A stretch of 64,000 nucleotides of DNA from Pseudaquidulcibacter saccharophilus (GTDB lineage Bacteria; Pseudomonadota; Alphaproteobacteria; Caulobacterales; Aquidulcibacteraceae): assembly GCF_019455445.1 (NCBI RefSeq), contig NZ_JAHWUS010000001.1, positions 1,073,856 through 1,137,855 of the forward strand. The letters run 5' to 3'. Position 1 is the first letter of the stretch, and every line of letters begins with the position of its first letter. Shown in pieces: positions 36,206 to 45,167 of this stretch. The position numbers and the translations under genes were made by a program. The notes under the pieces were generated by a model. The model saw nothing but the letters and a program-made list of their open reading frames with translations. It had not been told where the DNA came from and searched no databases.

Positions 36206-37396
36206 CTATAAATTATCAAATGGTTCTAAAATTAAACTTGCAAGGCGTTGCGGCGAAGCCATGACAATTCCACCCGCGATGAACGGGCTTGCAGAGATTA
36301 ATGATGTTTTCATTCCGTGGTTTAAAAGTCCAACTAATGGGCCGGCACGGCGGTTGGTAATATCAGAACGGGTCAAAATATTTCGGACAACACCAAGTGA
36401 TTTATATTCGCCAATTAAATCTTCTATATCATCGCTTCTTAGGTCACACGGAAGACATAAAATTGGTTCGGCTTGGGTTTCTTCGATTATGCGTTCTGTA
36501 ACCCTTAACGATGCCGGTTCGATGTGCGATGCGGCGGCACAATCAATAATTACCACTTTTCCGGCATCAAGCCCGCCACGAACCAAGTGTGCTGCCTCGG
36601 TTACATTGTCGGCAAAATTAAATGATGCACCAAGTTTTTTGGCAAAGCCTTTTAATTGTTCAACACCACCTTGTCTTTCCGTGTCGGTTGAAATTAGTAA
36701 AACCTCTACACCGGAGCTTAGGGCGCGGGCAGCAAGTTTGGCGGCAGTAATTGTTTTACCGCAACCAGCCGGGCCAATTAATGCAATTGCATGATCTGGT
36801 GCGGCTTCTAATGGTTCAAAATCATATTTTTCTTCTAAGATTTTGACCAAAATATCGTGGGGGCTACTTTCGGCACCATATTCAAGGAAACTTGCAAATG
36901 GTTTTATTTCTTTAAGGTTAAGACCGGCCTTTACTAATAATGGCACAAGTGGATGAAGGGACGGCTTTTTCTTTTCTTCAACTTGTTCGGTTGGCGTTGG
37001 CGCAGTTGCCTCGGTATTAGCATTAACATTTTGCGCTTTAACGGCTTTTTGTTTTGTGCCAACTAAAACGCCGACCCCGCCTTTGTCGGATTTTGTCTCT
37101 TTGGTTGCCTTGCCGCCATAGGCACGTAAAGCACGCTGCCGCTCCGCGAGTTCTTTTTGGCGCAACGCTTCTTCATGTTCAAAAACATCGTAACGCGGTG
37201 CGGTTCCGCCTTTGGTTTGAAATTCACCAAGTGGCTGCGCGGGTTGCTGGTTTTGTGGCTTTCCGGCATGGGCAACAACTTCGATAGCATCACCAAGGTT
37301 ATTCCATGAAATAATGGTCGCATTCTCCCCAAGCTCGGCCTTAACTTTTGCCATAGCATCCTGAAGGTTAGGGGCGATAATGCGAACGTTTTCCAT
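36206..37396 (-). CDS. flhF: Flagellar biosynthesis GTPase FlhF
   Basis: FlhF is an SRP-type GTPase that sets the site and number of polar flagella. The 396-residue protein begins VRIIAPNLQDAMAKVKAELG, then a low-complexity linker (residues about 60-150). The NG domain has G1 LIGPAGCGKTITAAKLAA, STDTERQGGVEQLKGFAKKL, and CDLRSDDIEDLIGEYKSLGV in place of the longer SRP54 motifs. It follows flhA on the same strand after a 52-base gap. FlhG is not in the window. Confidence 0.92.
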   Translation of the reverse strand: MENVRIIAPNLQDAMAKVKAELGENATIISWNNLGDAIEVVAHAGKPQNQQPAQPLGEFQTKGGTAPRYDVFEHEEALRQKELAERQRALRAYGGKATKETKSDKGGVGVLVGTKQKAVKAQNVNANTEATAPTPTEQVEEKKKPSLHPLVPLLVKAGLNLKEIKPFASFLEYGAESSPHDILVKILEEKYDFEPLEAAPDHAIALIGPAGCGKTITAAKLAARALSSGVEVLLISTDTERQGGVEQLKGFAKKLGASFNFADNVTEAAHLVRGGLDAGKVVIIDCAAASHIEPASLRVTERIIEETQAEPILCLPCDLRSDDIEDLIGEYKSLGVVRNILTRSDITNRRAGPLVGLLNHGMKTSLISASPFIAGGIVMASPQRLASLILEPFDNL

Positions 37397-37448
37397 TCAG
37401 TCTATATAATACTTTCTTTATACAGTTACCAATTATACGGTACAGAGT

Positions 37449-39551
37449 TTATACGGTACCAAGTGTTTTAAGTTTTGCTTTGGGGTGGATTTCATTTTGG
37501 CTCATAACAACAGTTTGCGCGCGGAATCTTTCAACCAATGAGCGCACAAACGGTCTGATACCTCCCGAAGTCAGAACAACCGGAACTTCACCCAATTGCG
37601 CCGCTTTATCCAAGGCAACCCTTATATCATTTACAAATTCATGCACTTGAGATGGCGCAAGCGCAAGTTGTTTGTCACCTTTTTCGCCGATAATTGCCTC
37701 TGCAAATGCAGTTTCCCAACGCGGTGAAAGGGCAACAAGTGGCAATGAGCCATCAACGCCACGATTTTGCCAGCATAATTGGCGGGCAAGGCGGGCGCGA
37801 ACATGTTCCACAAGTGAAATAGCATCAAGACCTGCGCCTTCCATAATGGCTTCAACAATTGTTGAAAGGTCACGAATAGAAACACGTTCTTTAAGAAGTG
37901 ATTGCAATACGCGTTGGAACAATGCCCAAGAAACTTGCGATGGAACCATTTCTTCAACCAATTTTTGGTTTTCAGCTGATAATTGTTTAACCAATTTCTG
38001 AACTTCTGAAATCGACAATAGTTCGGCCATATTGTCTTTGATAACTTCAGTAAGGTGTGTGGTAAGCACGGTTGCAGGATCAACCACGGTAAAGCCTTTG
38101 AATAATGCTTCTTCGCGCAAATCTTCAGTAATCCATTTTGCGACCAAACCAAATGCAGGTTCAGTTGTGTTTTCGCCGTGAATTGATGGGGTATTACCGG
38201 TTGGATCCATAACCAATAGATGGCTTAGGCGTAATTCACCTTCGCCGGCATCCATTTCCTTAACGCGGATTGCATAGCCATTATTTGGTAATGCCATATT
38301 GTCAAGGATACGTACGCTTGGCATGATAAAGCCCAATTCCTGTGCCATCTGGCGGCGAAGTGCCTTGATCTGATCGGTTACACGTTTGCCGTGAACATCA
38401 TTCACCATGCTTAGAAGGCCGTAGCCAAGCTCGATTTTAAGTTCATCAATTGCAAGGGTTTCATTAATTGGTTCTTCAACCTCTTTGGTTTCGGCGGCCA
38501 TCTCAGCTTGATGAACTTTGTCTGCGGCATCGAGCAGTTTTTGTTGATTATTGCGCCAAGTTTTATAGGCAAGATATCCAACTCCACCACCAATCGCCCA
38601 GAATGCAATAATTGGCATCCCTGGTAAAAGACCGGCGATGATTGCTGTTGCTGAAACCATGCCTAAAGCTTGTGGTGAGCCCGCCATTTGGCGAACAAGT
38701 GCGTCTTCAACTGGCTCGTCAACGCCCGCTTTTGAAACCAATAAACCTGCGGCAACTGAAATGATGAGTGCGGGGATTTGTGAAACAAGACCATCACCGA
38801 CGGTTAATTGTGTATATGATGCGCCCGCTTCGCCAAGTGATAAATGGTTTTGTGCCACACCGATAATGATGCCGCCAATAACGTTAATTGCAGTAATCAA
38901 AAGCCCGGCGATTGCATCACCGCGTACGAATTTAGACGCACCGTCCATTGCGCCGTAAAAATTGCTTTCGCCTTCTAATTCTTTACGTTTTGCGCGGGCC
39001 TGATCTTCATTGATTAGACCAGATGACAAATCGGCATCAATTGCCATTTGTTTCCCCGGCATGGCATCCAAGCTGAAACGTGCGGCAACTTCTGCGATAC
39101 GAGTTGAACCTTTGGTGATAACGACAAAGTTAACGATAATCAAAATGATAAATACAATCAAACCGATTACGAAATTACCCTGCATGATGAAATTACCAAA
39201 AGCTTGGATAATTTCACCGGCCGCATTTAAACCTTCGTGTCCGTGACCTAAAATTAGGCGGGTTGAGGCAATGTTAAGGCCAAGGCGGAAAAGGGTTGCT
39301 ACCAACAAAATTGACGGGAATGCAGAAAACTCAAGTGGCTTTTTAATAAAAAGCGCCGTCATCAAGATTAAAACTGATGATGTAACTGAAATCGCCAGAA
39401 AGAAATCAAGCATAAAAGGTGGTAATGGCACGATAAGCAGTACGATAAGTAATACCACGCCAATACCCACGGCAATATCACCGCGCATCATACCTTTTAA
39501 AACATCATTTAGTTTTAATACCGGCACATTCTGTGCCACTTGTTCAGTCAT
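37449..39551 (-). CDS. flhA: Flagellar export gate protein FlhA
   Basis: FlhA forms the nonameric ring and gate of the flagellar type III export apparatus. The 700-residue protein has eight membrane segments in the first 330 residues and the family cytoplasmic loop RFSLDAMPGKQMAIDADLSS with GESNFYGAMDGASKFVRGDA. A large C-terminal cytoplasmic domain follows (MPSVRILDNMALPNNGYAIRV, LGEVPVVLTSGGIRPFVRSL). It starts four bases after the flbD stop, so it probably shares the fliF-flbD transcript. Confidence 0.97.
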   Translation of the reverse strand: MTEQVAQNVPVLKLNDVLKGMMRGDIAVGIGVVLLIVLLIVPLPPFMLDFFLAISVTSSVLILMTALFIKKPLEFSAFPSILLVATLFRLGLNIASTRLILGHGHEGLNAAGEIIQAFGNFIMQGNFVIGLIVFIILIIVNFVVITKGSTRIAEVAARFSLDAMPGKQMAIDADLSSGLINEDQARAKRKELEGESNFYGAMDGASKFVRGDAIAGLLITAINVIGGIIIGVAQNHLSLGEAGASYTQLTVGDGLVSQIPALIISVAAGLLVSKAGVDEPVEDALVRQMAGSPQALGMVSATAIIAGLLPGMPIIAFWAIGGGVGYLAYKTWRNNQQKLLDAADKVHQAEMAAETKEVEEPINETLAIDELKIELGYGLLSMVNDVHGKRVTDQIKALRRQMAQELGFIMPSVRILDNMALPNNGYAIRVKEMDAGEGELRLSHLLVMDPTGNTPSIHGENTTEPAFGLVAKWITEDLREEALFKGFTVVDPATVLTTHLTEVIKDNMAELLSISEVQKLVKQLSAENQKLVEEMVPSQVSWALFQRVLQSLLKERVSIRDLSTIVEAIMEGAGLDAISLVEHVRARLARQLCWQNRGVDGSLPLVALSPRWETAFAEAIIGEKGDKQLALAPSQVHEFVNDIRVALDKAAQLGEVPVVLTSGGIRPFVRSLVERFRAQTVVMSQNEIHPKAKLKTLGTV

Positions 39552-39555
39552 TTAT

Positions 39556-40941
39556 TTAACCTAGTGCAAATTTGCCTTCAGAAGCATGTGGGGCAGGGAT
39601 GTCGATACCGGCATCCTGATACTGTTTTAGTTTATTGCGTAATGTACGGATTGAAATTCCCAAAATCACTGCAGCATGGGTACGATTACCAAGACAATGT
39701 TTAAGGGTTTCCAAAATCATTTCCTGTTCAACGTTTTCAATTGTTCTTCCGACTAATGAAACCGAGGCATTTGAAACCGCAATTTGTGCGTTGGTTAGGG
39801 CATCTTGTGAAATTCCGCCGCCAGTAACTGGGCTTGCGGTATTGACCACTTGTGAACCTAAATCCACTGCTTCAATTTGATTTTCACGCGATAAAAGTAC
39901 GGCACGGTGAATGGTATTTTCAAGTTCGCGAACGTTTCCACGCCAGCCGTTTTGTAACAATGCGTCTTTGGCGTTTTGCGAAAATGCTTTTGGAGGCTGA
40001 CCATTGGCAACCGCAAATTTTTTGGCAAAAAATTCAGCTAATGGAACAATATCAGATTGTCTTGTTCTAAGTGGCGGAATTTCAAGATTGATAACGTTCA
40101 AACGGTAATACAAGTCTTCGCGGAAATTGCCTTCATTAACTTCTTTGATTAATTCGCGGTTGGTTGTGGCAATTATGCGAATGTCAACCGGAACCGGTTT
40201 TGAACCACCAACTCGGTCAATTACACGTTCTTGGATAGCGCGTAAAAGTTTTGCCTGAAGCTTTAGATCCATTTCTGAAATCTCGTCCAGAAGTAGGGTT
40301 CCGCCATTAGCTTCTTCAAATTTACCGATACGACGGGCAATAGCGCCAGTAAACGCACCTTTTTCATGACCAAACAATTCGCTTTCAAGAAGATTATCTG
40401 GAATAGCGGCACAGTTTACTGAAATGAATGGCTTATCCGCACGGCGTGATTTAGAATGAAGAAAGCGTGCCATAACCTCTTTACCCACGCCAGATTCACC
40501 TGAAATCATGATTGATGCGTCTGATGGGGCAACCTGTTCGGCAAGTTTCAATGCGGCAATCATTGCAGGATCTTTGGCAATCATTGGCTTGCTGTCATCG
40601 GATACGGCGGCAATAACAGCGGCAATCAACTCAGGATCAGGAGGTAAAGGAATGAATTCTTTTGCGCCTGCACGAATTGCCATTGCGGCGGTGCGGGCGT
40701 CGGTTGAAATACCACAAGCAACCACGGGAACAAAAATATGCTCAACTTCATTTTGGCGAATAAGTGCTTCAATGTCATGGCTAACTTCAACCATAAGCAA
40801 ATCTGCACCGCGTCCAGAACGCAAAGCATTGGTCGCAGCGTCAATATTATCAACCTGCATCACTTTTGCGCCGCGATCCATGGCAATTTTTGATGCCATT
40901 GCCAAGGGACCGGTAATAGATCCAACAATCATTAAACGCAT
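39556..40941 (-). CDS. flbD: Sigma-54-dependent flagellar regulator FlbD
   Basis: FlbD activates class III/IV flagellar promoters with sigma-54 and represses fliF in Caulobacter. The 461-residue protein has a degenerate receiver (1-115), an AAA+ core with Walker A SGESGVGKEV, the sigma-54-contact loop GAFTGA and FREDLYYRLNV, and a Fis-like helix-turn-helix (THAAVILGISIRTLRNKLKQY). The receiver lacks the N-terminal acidic pair, has Glu (E52) at the usual phospho-acceptor and Leu (L99) at the usual Lys, so it cannot be phosphorylated in the normal way. In Caulobacter FlbD is controlled by FliX; no FliX gene is in the window. Confidence 0.95.
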   Translation of the reverse strand: MRLMIVGSITGPLAMASKIAMDRGAKVMQVDNIDAATNALRSGRGADLLMVEVSHDIEALIRQNEVEHIFVPVVACGISTDARTAAMAIRAGAKEFIPLPPDPELIAAVIAAVSDDSKPMIAKDPAMIAALKLAEQVAPSDASIMISGESGVGKEVMARFLHSKSRRADKPFISVNCAAIPDNLLESELFGHEKGAFTGAIARRIGKFEEANGGTLLLDEISEMDLKLQAKLLRAIQERVIDRVGGSKPVPVDIRIIATTNRELIKEVNEGNFREDLYYRLNVINLEIPPLRTRQSDIVPLAEFFAKKFAVANGQPPKAFSQNAKDALLQNGWRGNVRELENTIHRAVLLSRENQIEAVDLGSQVVNTASPVTGGGISQDALTNAQIAVSNASVSLVGRTIENVEQEMILETLKHCLGNRTHAAVILGISIRTLRNKLKQYQDAGIDIPAPHASEGKFALG

Positions 40942-40950
40942 ATTATTCTC

Positions 40951-41304
40951 CTAATTACCCGTATCGCCGTCTTTGATGATTTCAGTCATGGTTACACCCA
41001 AATGATCCTCAACCACCACTAATTCGCCCCGCGCAACAAGGCGGTTATTAATATAAATGTCGATTGCTTCACCAACCTTACGGTCAAGTTCAATTACCGA
41101 GCCAGCATTAAGTTCCAAAATTGAACTAACATTCATTGAAGCGCGTCCTAAAACGGCTTTAACATGGACCGGAACATCGAAAACCGGTGCAAGTTCGCTT
41201 GCAGAGCGCTCTATTCCTGAAACATCGCCAAGCGTAAGTTCGTTATTGACACTTTGCTCATTGGTAAGGTCAGGAAGATCTAAATTGTCATTTTCGTCTG
41301 TCAT
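40951..41304 (-). CDS. fliN: Flagellar motor switch protein FliN
   Basis: FliN forms the lower C-ring and binds CheY-P and FliH. The 117-residue protein starts at ATG 41304 with GGA upstream; a TTG at 41316 is in frame but weaker. After an acidic N terminus (DENDNLDLPDLTNEQ) the SpoA domain is complete: VFDVPVHVKAVLGRASMNVS, LNAGSVIELDRKVGEAIDIY and NNRLVARGELVVVEDHLGV. It lies between fliH and flbD with short gaps. Confidence 0.95.
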   Translation of the reverse strand: MTDENDNLDLPDLTNEQSVNNELTLGDVSGIERSASELAPVFDVPVHVKAVLGRASMNVSSILELNAGSVIELDRKVGEAIDIYINNRLVARGELVVVEDHLGVTMTEIIKDGDTGN

Positions 41305-41329
41305 GCTTTTGTCCAATTTGGTTTAATTT

Positions 41330-41968
41330 TTAAATTGTGTCGAACAAATTTAATTGTACTTCAGTTTGTTCGGCACTTTTTAGCCAGCTGTTTGCAGCTG
41401 CCTCAATTTTTTCAATGGTTTCATCATGGTTGTAGCTAATTGATCCGTCTTGCCATTCGATTGAACAATCGCCAAGGCGGGCGTTATCATCGCCACGAAC
41501 TTCGATTTGTCCATCAAAACCGGTATCGCGGGCGGTGGTGTATATTGGTTCTTCAACGGCACTAATTAGGTCGTGCGGAACTTTGATGATAATGCGTGGC
41601 ACATTACGTAAATTTGCGGTGGCTTCTTTGATATAATCAAGGATGGTTTCTTTACCGCATTTTTCAAGCGCAGCGCCAGCAATCGCTTTGGCAGCAGCCA
41701 TAGAGACCTCTACGGCATCTTCACGCAATTGTTTTGATTCAGTGTTTAATTTACCCAAAATCATTTGCATCATTGATGCAATTGCTCGTAGGCTTTCAGC
41801 GGTTTGTTTTTGTGAAATCGCGATTTGTGAAACTTCGCCTTCTTTAAAACCTTCATTACGGGCGATATTCAAATCCTGCTCGTTTAAAACTTTTTTACGT
41901 TTTATCGGCGTGAAATCACCATTAGGGTCGTGAATTGGGCTAAAGTCAAATTTTTGATATGCGCTCAT
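41330..41968 (-). CDS. fliH: FliH/FlbE-type flagellar export regulator
   Basis: FliH-type proteins hold the FliI ATPase in check and dock it to the C-ring. The 212-residue protein has a disordered N terminus with a polar FKEGEV segment and a central helical rod (QKQTAESLRAIASMMQMILG). The C-terminal domain has RIIIKVPHDLISAVEEP and GDCSIEWQDGSISYN, the latter resembling the conserved FliH C-terminal GGCRVEWxDG motif. It sits at the position of flbE in the Caulobacter fliF operon, between fliG and fliN. Sequence similarity is weak, so the name rests partly on order. Confidence 0.85.
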   Translation of the reverse strand: MSAYQKFDFSPIHDPNGDFTPIKRKKVLNEQDLNIARNEGFKEGEVSQIAISQKQTAESLRAIASMMQMILGKLNTESKQLREDAVEVSMAAAKAIAGAALEKCGKETILDYIKEATANLRNVPRIIIKVPHDLISAVEEPIYTTARDTGFDGQIEVRGDDNARLGDCSIEWQDGSISYNHDETIEKIEAAANSWLKSAEQTEVQLNLFDTI

Positions 41969-41978
41969 GATATAGCCC

Positions 41979-42986
41979 CTAATAAATTAGTTCATCGTCA
42001 GAGCTTCCAGAAGCAAGGACGATTTCACCGCTTTGGGCAAGGTCTTTCGCAACCTGCACCATAGACATTTGCGCTGTATCAACGTCTTTAAGACGTACGG
42101 GCCCCATTGCTGCCATATCCTCTTTAAGGATTTTAGAAGCACGTTCGGACATATTAGAGAAGAATAAGTTGCGTAATTCATCAGAGGCACCCTTAAGCGC
42201 CAAGCCAAGTTGATCTTTATCAATAGCGCGTAACAAGGTTTGCACGCCGCCCGGATCAAGTTTTTTGAGGTCTTCAAACACAAACATTAATGCACGAATA
42301 CGTTCGGCAGATTCACGATTTCTTTCTTCCAGCGATGACAAGAAACGGTTTTCCGTTGCGCGGTCAAAGTTGTTGAAAATATCTGCCATTAATTCGTGGC
42401 TATCGCGTTTTGAAGTTCTGGCAAGGTTCGACATAAACTCAACACGCAAGGTATCTTCAATTTTTTCCAAGATTTCGCGTTGGATTGGTTCCATGTTCAA
42501 CATGCGGTTAATGCATTCAAGCGCAAATTCTTCTGGTAAAGTTGATAAAACCCGTGACGCATGGTCTGCCTTGATTTTGGTAAGTACAACGGCAACAGTT
42601 TGCGGGTATTCATTTTTAAGATAGTTTGCTAATGTTTGTTCAGAGACGTTGCCCAATTTATCCCACATGGTACGACCGGCAGGGCCGCGAATTTCTTCCA
42701 TGATGGAATTCACTTTGTCGGGAGGTAGTATTGACGACAATAGTCTTTGGGTTTGTTCATAAGAACCCATAACTGCGCCAGTGGTTGACATTTTCCCAAT
42801 GAATTCAACAACTAATTCTTCTACCATAGAGGCGTTTACTGTGCCAAGGGTGGACATAGCGGCAGAAATTTCTTTAATTTCTTCCTCGTCAAGATGTTCC
42901 CAAATGCTGGCATGATCTTCCCCCAAGGCCAGAAGGAAAATTGCGGCTTTTTCGGCACCATTTAATTCATTTAGCGAAGCAGGCAT
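41979..42986 (-). CDS. fliG: Flagellar motor switch protein FliG
   Basis: FliG is the rotor protein that engages the stators and reverses rotation. The 335-residue protein has the N-terminal domain [20 protein letters not shown], the middle-domain motif [20 protein letters not shown], and the C-terminal torque helix with [20 protein letters not shown] and [17 protein letters not shown]. The charged torque residues ([22 protein letters not shown]) are in place. It starts three bases after the fliF stop, in one operon. Confidence 0.97.
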   Translation of the reverse strand: MPASLNELNGAEKAAIFLLALGEDHASIWEHLDEEEIKEISAAMSTLGTVNASMVEELVVEFIGKMSTTGAVMGSYEQTQRLLSSILPPDKVNSIMEEIRGPAGRTMWDKLGNVSEQTLANYLKNEYPQTVAVVLTKIKADHASRVLSTLPEEFALECINRMLNMEPIQREILEKIEDTLRVEFMSNLARTSKRDSHELMADIFNNFDRATENRFLSSLEERNRESAERIRALMFVFEDLKKLDPGGVQTLLRAIDKDQLGLALKGASDELRNLFFSNMSERASKILKEDMAAMGPVRLKDVDTAQMSMVQVAKDLAQSGEIVLASGSSDDELIY

Positions 42987-42989
42987 TTG

Positions 42990-44648
42990 TTATTTTTTCT
43001 CCTGAAGCCAATTTCTTATTACGCTTACGGTTTGTTCTGGATGATCATTCACAACATCGGAAACTTGTTTCATTGCATTTGCGTTCACAGAGCCTGAAAT
43101 GCGGGCTATATCGACAGTTTCCACAGAGGTCGTATGTCCCTGATCACCAGATGTTGGAAGACCTGCAACCATATTCTCACCTGATGGCATGCCGGCAACC
43201 ATTGGCGGCATAGAGCCACCACCAGCAAGTGCAGGTTTTCTACCACCCGCCGCAGGTACGCCTTCTGAAAAGATGCCAGTTATAAGAGGACGGGCAACAA
43301 AGAAGATCATGGCAATTGCAATTAGGCTCATGGCAAGAATTTCAACGCCGCGCATAATTTCATTTTTACCAAAATCAAATTTGCTAGGTGCTTTTGAGCC
43401 GGTATCTGTGGCAGAGCGGGCGAATTTTACGTTGGCAACCTCAAGTTTGTCGCCACGTGTATCGTCAATGCCTGCTGCTGAACGTACAAGAGTTGTGATT
43501 TTGTCTATATCTTCTTGTGAACGCGGTGCCCATTTTGGTTGCTCGCCAGCTTTTGCGGCAGGTGTGGTAATGCCATCAACCGCAACAGCAACCGATAATT
43601 TGGTAACTGTTCCCGGTGATGAAACCTGAACTTTAGTGGTTTTTGAAATTTCGTTGTTTACGGTTTCTTCGGTGCGGCTAGTTGCGTTTGATGAACCATT
43701 TGCATTAGTTTGCGAATTGGTTCCATCGGGAACATTTTGACCTTGGGTAACGGCACCACCATCTGATGATTTTTCATTGCCACTTTCTTCAACGGTTTGG
43801 GTAGAGCGTGGAACAACTTTATCAGGGTCAAAGTCTTCGGTGGTAGTGTTGGTTTGCGAAAAGTCCATATCAGCAGAAACCTGTACGCGAACCGCACCAG
43901 GGCCAGTAACACCTTCTACAATATCTTGAATTCTTTTACGCAGGCGCTCTTCATATTGTGCTTTGCGGTCATCCGCCGCGCTTGCAGATGCATCAGCAGA
44001 GTTTTGCGCACTTGCCAAAAGCTCACCGCGCTCATCAAGAATTGTGATTTTATCGGGGCTTAGACCTTTTACGGCAGAGGCAACAAGATTGCGGATTGCG
44101 TTTACTTCTTTATCTGAAAGCGAACCTTTTTCAAGGCCAACAACAATTGATGCAGTTGGCGGGTCATTATCAGTCTCGAATAGTTGTTTTTCAGGGATAA
44201 CCAAATGCACGCGGGTGTTTTTAACAGTATCAAGACTGTCGATAGAACGTGCAAGTTCGCCTTCTAAGGCGCGTAATTTATTTATGTTTTGAACAAAACT
44301 AGTTTGTCCCATTGCATCTTGTTTATCAAAGATTTCATAGCCGATGGAGCCTTGTCCAGGAAGTCCTTCTGATGCAAGTTGCATACGTGCTTCTGCAACT
44401 TTTGAACGCGGTACGAAAACCGAGCTGCCATCAGATGAAACCTCATATTTTACTTTGGATTTTTCAAGCTGTTGCGTGATAGATGATGCGTCTTTCGGAG
44501 AAAGACCTGAATAGAGCAATGCTTTGTCTTCAGTACCAACGCGGAACATGATTGCAAACAAGGTTGCAGCAACCAAGCCAGTTACACCCAAGGCGGCAAT
44601 AAGTCTTCCTGGGCCAGCCTGAGCTAAAGTTTGTAAAAAGCGATCCAA
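42990..44648 (-). CDS. fliF: Flagellar MS-ring protein FliF (TTG start)
   Basis: FliF builds the inner-membrane MS ring on which the flagellum assembles. The protein has two membrane helices (about residues 17-37 and near 440). Between them lie the YscJ/FliF domains (ALLYSGLSPKDASSITQQLE, LVIPEKQLFETDNDPPTASI) and a Gly/Asn/Ser-rich periplasmic stretch. The FliG-binding tail ends ADVVNDHPEQTVSVIRNWL-type. No ATG fits the N terminus. TTG 44648 has GGGAG about ten bases upstream; TTG 44675 is an alternative. A candidate CtrA box lies about 75 bases before the start, as expected for this early-class operon. Confidence 0.93.
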   Translation of the reverse strand: MDRFLQTLAQAGPGRLIAALGVTGLVAATLFAIMFRVGTEDKALLYSGLSPKDASSITQQLEKSKVKYEVSSDGSSVFVPRSKVAEARMQLASEGLPGQGSIGYEIFDKQDAMGQTSFVQNINKLRALEGELARSIDSLDTVKNTRVHLVIPEKQLFETDNDPPTASIVVGLEKGSLSDKEVNAIRNLVASAVKGLSPDKITILDERGELLASAQNSADASASAADDRKAQYEERLRKRIQDIVEGVTGPGAVRVQVSADMDFSQTNTTTEDFDPDKVVPRSTQTVEESGNEKSSDGGAVTQGQNVPDGTNSQTNANGSSNATSRTEETVNNEISKTTKVQVSSPGTVTKLSVAVAVDGITTPAAKAGEQPKWAPRSQEDIDKITTLVRSAAGIDDTRGDKLEVANVKFARSATDTGSKAPSKFDFGKNEIMRGVEILAMSLIAIAMIFFVARPLITGIFSEGVPAAGGRKPALAGGGSMPPMVAGMPSGENMVAGLPTSGDQGHTTSVETVDIARISGSVNANAMKQVSDVVNDHPEQTVSVIRNWLQEKK

Positions 44649-44722
44649 AACAAAAAATCTCCCTACCGGAAACAAATCACATGTGATTCATCCCCGCTAG
44701 GCAGATTTTTCCCAGTAAAGCG

Positions 44723-44737
44723 TAAACTTTCTTTTAA
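44723..44737 (-). promoter_or_regulatory. Candidate CtrA box upstream of fliF
   Basis: On the minus strand TTAA-AAGAAAG-TTTA matches the CtrA consensus TTAA-N7-TTAA at seven of eight fixed bases, with exact spacing. It lies between sciP and fliF, about 75 bases before the fliF start. CtrA activation of the fliF operon is established in Caulobacter; here it is inferred. Confidence 0.5.
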
Positions 44738-44760
44738 TTTTTGCCTCAGGTGTGCAAAAA

Positions 44761-45039
44761 TTACCTATATGATTGCAGTCGGGTGACTCTTAGACCGCGA
44801 AGTCCGTGTTTATCAACCTGACGCTGCCATGAAAGAAACTCTTCCATCGTAAGTTTGTAGCGGTTGCAAACGTCTTCAAGACTTAATAGACCGCCCCGTA
44901 CGGCTGCTACTAATTCTGCTTTACGTCTTGCGACCCAGCGTTCAGTTTCAGGAGGGGGGAGGGTTGCCAATGTTAATGGAATTCCTTCCGGTCCGATTAC
45001 TGATGGTTCTTTTATTAGTGGTTGTACCATTTTTCCCAT
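44761..45039 (-). CDS. sciP: Small CtrA inhibitory protein SciP (DUF1153)
   Basis: SciP binds CtrA and blocks its recruitment of RNA polymerase in G1, and has its own DNA-binding helix-turn-helix. The 92-residue length from ATG 45039 fits SciP; AGGA lies eight bases upstream. ATG 45030 is an alternative. The DUF1153 core is intact: RWVARRKAELVAAVRGGLLS, LEDVCNRYKLTMEEFLSWQ, VDKHGLRGLRVTRLQSYR. The gene sits upstream of fliF within the flagellar cluster, and a near-consensus CtrA box precedes it. Confidence 0.93.
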   Translation of the reverse strand: MGKMVQPLIKEPSVIGPEGIPLTLATLPPPETERWVARRKAELVAAVRGGLLSLEDVCNRYKLTMEEFLSWQRQVDKHGLRGLRVTRLQSYR

Positions 45040-45098
45040 TCTCCATATCCTCATGAAAGGATAATAGAAACACTTTAAACTCACGCTAAATTTTATGT

Positions 45099-45113
45099 TT
45101 AATAACTCATTAG
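45099..45113. promoter_or_regulatory. Candidate CtrA box upstream of sciP
   Basis: TTAA-TAACTCA-TTAG matches TTAA-N7-TTAA at seven of eight fixed bases with exact spacing, 60 bases before the sciP start. In Caulobacter sciP is transcribed under CtrA, closing a negative loop; the site here would fit that circuit. Confidence 0.5.
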
Positions 45114-45167
45114 TAACACCGAGAAGATTGAAACTAATTTTTGTATAAACTTTTAGAATTTAGCCCC

